From Ruminococcus sp. (GTDB lineage Bacteria; Bacillota; Clostridia; Oscillospirales; Ruminococcaceae), in NCBI GenBank assembly GCA_017475555.1, contig JAFVFL010000011.1:62001-126000 (forward strand): a stretch of DNA of 64,000 bases, in the 5' to 3' direction. A model generated the notes under the pieces. It had not been told where the DNA came from and did no database searches. It saw nothing but the letters and a program-made list of their open reading frames with translations. This document shows, in pieces, positions 60,669-64,000 of the stretch; positions within the stretch are counted from its first letter, which is position 1, and each line of letters begins with the position of its first letter. Position numbers and translations under genes: made by a program.

Positions 60669-63623
60669 ATGAATTTAAGGAAAAAGCTGCTCTCAGCAGC
60701 AGCGGCTGTCGGTATGGCTGTATCGGCTGCGGCAGGCTCCCTGCCCTCCCTCTCAACGCTGAACGCCTCGGCTGCCGCTTCGTATCCGCTCCAGAAATTC
60801 CGCCTCGCCCTCGGTGATACGGATAACAACGTGACTGCAAGCGGCTCGGCTCTCGCACCGGCTGAAATGCAGGGTACGGCAAACGAGAAGTGGACTCTCA
60901 ACTACGTAAGCTCCGGCGTTTACGAGATAGTGAACGCAGACAATGGTCAGATACTTACTGCAAACGGTACGGGCGTTTCCCTTGCGGCAGATTCTGACGG
61001 AGCTAACCAGAGGTGGAAGATAGAGGGCGTTGAGAAGGATTTCGACGGCTACTATCTCTACTACAAGATCACCAGCAATGCAGACAGCTCCAAGTCGCTT
61101 ACCTACAAGGACGGCTCAGGCTTCATGCTGTCAAGCTATTCCGGTGACATCTACCAGAAGTACAAGCTCAACCTCGACGGACTTGAGGGCTATGCGGCTA
61201 ACGCCATGACTTCCTCCGGCGAAAAGGCTGGTACTATGGGCGGACTGCTCGGCGAGGTGGTTTACGTTTCAACTGCCGATGACCTTGAAAAGCAGCTCAA
61301 TACCGTCGGTGCCCAGACTATCGTTGTGACGGCGGACATTGATATGCAGAAAAAGGGAAATACACGTATCCGTGACAATAAGACGATCGTAGGCTCATTC
61401 AGCAAGCACACTATCTACGACTCTCAGTTCCGTACAAATGACGCATACGGTGCAGCTGATGACAGTCCGAGCGACAATATAGTTTTCCGCAACCTCGATC
61501 TTGAGGCGAAGAACGTACCCAACAGGATACTCATAAACATCTGGTCATCACGGCAGATATGGATAGACCACATCACCTTCAACAGCCAGCTCTCCTATGA
61601 CAGGACTGGCAACGGACAGGACGAGGTCGGAAAGTTCATTTGGATAAATACTCCGTATGAAAGCTACAGAGACGCAAAGGACAGACTCCGCAGCCCGGAC
61701 TATGTGACCATATCCTACTGCAAGTTCACCCACCGCTACTGGACTGTTGCATACGGCACACAGAATGATGAGATAACCCGTGACAGGACAACGCTCCTCT
61801 ATAACTGGTGGAACGAGAACGTAAGACGCTGCCCGCAGCTCGGCAACGGCTCCGCACATATCTACAACAACTACTATTCCGCATACGGCTCAGGCTGCAA
61901 CGGCTCTGCAACGACCGGTATAATCGGCGGTGACGGCTCTGAGATGCTTTCGCAGAACAATATGTTCAACGGCTATACGGTTGCACAGGCTCTGACTATG
62001 GGCGGCGATGCTAACAAGAATCCTGCCCGTGACGACGGCTCTTACCTCTCAACAGCTCTCAACGGCACTCCCGCTGCTATAAACTTCCAGTCAAAGAATA
62101 CCTCAAAATGGTACCCGAACAAATCCAACTACGGCTATGAGCTGCTTGACGCATACAACACAAAGAATACCGATACAAAGGCGTTCTGTACAAAGTATGC
62201 CGGCTGCTTCGGTACTGATGACGGTATAAAGTACATCACAGACAGCGACTTTGAGAGCTGGATAAGCACGAAGTACCCCTCACCGTTCCTCAGACACGTT
62301 GAGCTGAAGACAAAGAAGGGTGCTGAGTTCGATACATCTGTAAACTATGTTATCCAGAATGTTGGCAGCGGACTTTACTTAGAGCCTGCTGACGTTGTAC
62401 CCTCAAGCGGCACAAAGCTCTGTCAGGGTCTGCTCTCTGACAAGACAGCGGACGGAAAGTCCCTCGCAATATGGCATTTTGAGTCCGCTGGAGACGGATA
62501 TTACTACATCTACAACAACGCCTCCGGTCTGACTATCGACCTCCCCTACGGCAGCACTGACAACGGTGCGGAGCTCGGACTCTGGAGCAATGATGAGTCT
62601 GACGCAAGAAAGTTCAAGTTCGTTGACAACGGTGACGGAACGTATACTATAACGACAAAGTGTACAAGCGACGCAAGTGCATTCGGCGTTATGGCTGACT
62701 CCAAGGAGGCTGGGACACAGGTCATCCAGTGGGTATGCAACGGCAACGATTCCCAGAAGTGGAACGTGATCGTCAAGCCCGACCCGCTGAGCGGCACTCT
62801 CTTCAGCAATGTTGATATCCTTGACGGAACATACTACAAGAGCTACGCTATCGACCCGTCACTTGCGGCTGGCGACACAGTTTTCGGCGACAGGACTGCT
62901 GACAAGTGCTCGGTTACTGAGCTGCCGGACGCTGTAGCAGGTGCAGAGGTGCTTCTTACAGCCTGTGACGCAAAGAACCTGAGCACCGACCTTGCTGAGA
63001 TAACAGCAGGAGAGGACATCATCGTATATGCTGCATTTGATTCAAGAGTCACAACTCCCGGTGCATGGCTCTCAGGCTGGGCAAAGACCGATCTTACGAT
63101 AAAAACGAGCAACGATCTTACTTTTGAGCTTTACTCAAAGGAGCTTTCGGCAGGTGAGACAGCTGTACTCGGCACAAACGGACAGTCCGCATCGTGCATG
63201 AATTACTTTGCTCTTGCAGTCCGTAAGCCGGCAGAGACAACTACCACCACTACCACTGCAACAACAACTGCAACGACAACTGTGACGACCACGACAACGA
63301 CCACGACAAAGGCACCTGAGACAACAACTACAGCAGAGCAGACGACAGTAACTGCTACAGGAGCACCTGTCTCCACAGAGACTACGGCTGCGGCAGTACC
63401 GGACAAGATGGGCGATTCAAACTGCGACGGCAAGGTGAACATGGCAGATGCGGTTGCAGTTCTCCAGTACCTTGCAAACACTTCAAAGTATCCGCTAAGC
63501 GATGTAGGTGCGGCAAATGCTGACTGTGACGGTGATATCGGACTTACCGGAACAGACGCTATCACGATACTTCGTGTAGAAGCCGGTGAGCTTTCACAGG
63601 CTGACCTTCCGCTGAAAAAGTAA
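60669..63623 (+). CDS. PL1 pectate lyase with two ricin-type CBMs, module X and dockerin
   Basis: 984 residues. Signal peptide (1 to about 35), ricin-B/CBM13-like lectin (about 40-175), PL1 beta-helix (about 190-540, with IWIDHITFNS and NVRRCPQLGNG), a second ricin-like domain (about 557-704), module X (about 710-854), Thr-rich linker and dockerin (about 911-980: DSNCDGKVNMADAVAVLQ and NADCDGDIGLTGTDAI). The ATG at 60669 has AAAAGGGG upstream; an in-frame start at 60651 lacks one. Secreted pectinase for the cellulosome. Confidence 0.94.
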   Translation: MNLRKKLLSAAAAVGMAVSAAAGSLPSLSTLNASAAASYPLQKFRLALGDTDNNVTASGSALAPAEMQGTANEKWTLNYVSSGVYEIVNADNGQILTANGTGVSLAADSDGANQRWKIEGVEKDFDGYYLYYKITSNADSSKSLTYKDGSGFMLSSYSGDIYQKYKLNLDGLEGYAANAMTSSGEKAGTMGGLLGEVVYVSTADDLEKQLNTVGAQTIVVTADIDMQKKGNTRIRDNKTIVGSFSKHTIYDSQFRTNDAYGAADDSPSDNIVFRNLDLEAKNVPNRILINIWSSRQIWIDHITFNSQLSYDRTGNGQDEVGKFIWINTPYESYRDAKDRLRSPDYVTISYCKFTHRYWTVAYGTQNDEITRDRTTLLYNWWNENVRRCPQLGNGSAHIYNNYYSAYGSGCNGSATTGIIGGDGSEMLSQNNMFNGYTVAQALTMGGDANKNPARDDGSYLSTALNGTPAAINFQSKNTSKWYPNKSNYGYELLDAYNTKNTDTKAFCTKYAGCFGTDDGIKYITDSDFESWISTKYPSPFLRHVELKTKKGAEFDTSVNYVIQNVGSGLYLEPADVVPSSGTKLCQGLLSDKTADGKSLAIWHFESAGDGYYYIYNNASGLTIDLPYGSTDNGAELGLWSNDESDARKFKFVDNGDGTYTITTKCTSDASAFGVMADSKEAGTQVIQWVCNGNDSQKWNVIVKPDPLSGTLFSNVDILDGTYYKSYAIDPSLAAGDTVFGDRTADKCSVTELPDAVAGAEVLLTACDAKNLSTDLAEITAGEDIIVYAAFDSRVTTPGAWLSGWAKTDLTIKTSNDLTFELYSKELSAGETAVLGTNGQSASCMNYFALAVRKPAETTTTTTTATTTATTTVTTTTTTTTKAPETTTTAEQTTVTATGAPVSTETTAAAVPDKMGDSNCDGKVNMADAVAVLQYLANTSKYPLSDVGAANADCDGDIGLTGTDAITILRVEAGELSQADLPLKK

Positions 63624-63637
63624 ATATATGAATCCAG

Positions 63638-63667
63638 GCTCCGGGTCAGATGATCCGGAGCTTAGTT
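63638..63667 (+). terminator. terminator of the pectate lyase gene
   Basis: GCTCCGG/CCGGAGC hairpin followed by TTAGTTTGTTT. Confidence 0.7.
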
Positions 63668-63708
63668 TGTTTAAGGCATATTTTATGATAAATGACCGGC
63701 ACCACCGA

Positions 63709-63740
63709 CCGTCCCCCGCAAGCATTTGTGCAGGGGACGG
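63709..63740. other. hairpin CCGTCCCC/GGGGACGG
   Basis: Perfect 8-bp GC-rich stem with a 16-base loop between two convergent genes; no T tract. Confidence 0.5.
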
Positions 63741-63770
63741 CGTTCTTGATGTCCGGAAAAGCTATGAGAT

Positions 63771-63801
63771 AAAAGGGACGCCTCTTGTGCAGGGCGTCCC
63801 T
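63771..63801 (-). terminator. terminator of the right-edge gene
   Basis: AGGGACGCC/GGCGTCCCT stem followed on the minus strand by TTTTATC. Confidence 0.8.
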
Positions 63802-63825
63802 CTGTGACGGGCGAAAGCTCGTTTT

Positions 63826-64000
63826 TTAATTAATAATGTTATTCAGTGACTCAGAGAGCCAGTCCTGATCGCCGTCAAGGCAGGGATAGAACATCGTGCC
63901 GTCGGGCGTGCTTACAGCTGCACTTCCGTCGCTGTAAAGCGTCACTCTGTACTTGCCGTCTGTTGTTTCGATATCCGCTGAGATATCGGAAGCTGTGTAC
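63826..64000 (-). CDS. C-terminal fragment of an unknown protein, cut by window edge
   Basis: 58 codons, open to the right edge, ending ...SESLNNIIN. The visible strand pattern (GKYRVTLYSDGSAAV, MFYPCLDG) is beta-rich and resembles the tail of an extracytoplasmic domain, but no family can be given from so little sequence. Stop codon at 63826-63828 and a good terminator behind it support a real gene. Confidence 0.6.
   Translation of the reverse strand, partial: YTASDISADIETTDGKYRVTLYSDGSAAVSTPDGTMFYPCLDGDQDWLSESLNNIIN

Noticed and set aside
63232..63400. Possible CRISPR-like or tandem array (ACNACN repeats)
   Set aside because: It is the coding sequence of the Thr-rich linker before the dockerin; no spacers. 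The same holds for 53300-53450.

Overview
The window reads as chromosome of a low-oxygen, fibre-degrading Clostridia of the Ruminococcus type. Evidence: three large secreted enzymes end in type-I dockerins (cellulosome plug-ins) with Thr-rich linkers; two lipoprotein glycanases, a pyruvate formate-lyase, indolepyruvate:ferredoxin oxidoreductase and a sodium-pumping decarboxylase are present; promoters are classical TTGACA-17-TATAAT and Shine-Dalgarno sites are strong AGGAGG types. No rRNA, tRNA, CRISPR array, transposase or phage gene was found. Species assignment is inference.

Layout. 1-9.1 kb: truncated class B sortase, class II aldolase, an unusual XRE-cupin-acyl-CoA synthetase fusion coupled to a zinc-ribbon protein, a DUF11 protein, a TrpB2-type synthase, then about 1 kb without genes that carries a candidate structured RNA on the minus strand. 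9.1-15.7 kb: a helical-repeat protein, a two-component system whose kinase has a long disordered sensor region, and a dockerin-bearing GH74 xyloglucanase. 15.8-22.6 kb: a pyruvate formate-lyase split into core, a puzzling middle ORF and a separate glycyl-radical domain, then glycogen phosphorylase and 4-alpha-glucanotransferase. 22.7-31.9 kb: membrane and lipase genes, a repeat island, and a minus-strand operon iorA-(three small ORFs)-iorB-(secreted ORF)-paaK-(basic-tail ORF)-ACT for aryl-pyruvate oxidation.

32-39 kb: surface xyloglucan unit (GH5 lipoprotein, GH74 lipoprotein, GH25 lysozyme, mannose-6-P isomerase, ROK glucokinase). 39-46 kb: ECF sigma factor with a membrane beta-propeller partner, tspO whose start lies in a MITE, a lipoprotein, tmk and a MATE pump. 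46-51 kb: GntR(YtrA)-ABC-two permeases-serine hydrolase operon and an orphan Spo0A DNA-binding domain. 51.3-53 kb: XRE-ImmA pair with a structured leader, followed by a 285-bp nested palindromic element. 53-64 kb: two dockerin pectate lyases sharing an undescribed module, flanking an oadA-oadG-biotin carrier-oadB decarboxylase operon, and a truncated gene at the right edge.

Together: secreted and surface enzymes cut xyloglucan, glucan and pectin; sugars are phosphorylated or stored as glycogen; pyruvate goes to formate and acetyl-CoA by the split PFL; oxaloacetate decarboxylation is coupled to sodium export. The strongest leads are the three-piece PFL locus, the candidate minus-strand RNA near 8.2-8.7 kb, the MITE/tspO junction, the shared lyase module and a shared dyad upstream of both pectate lyases.
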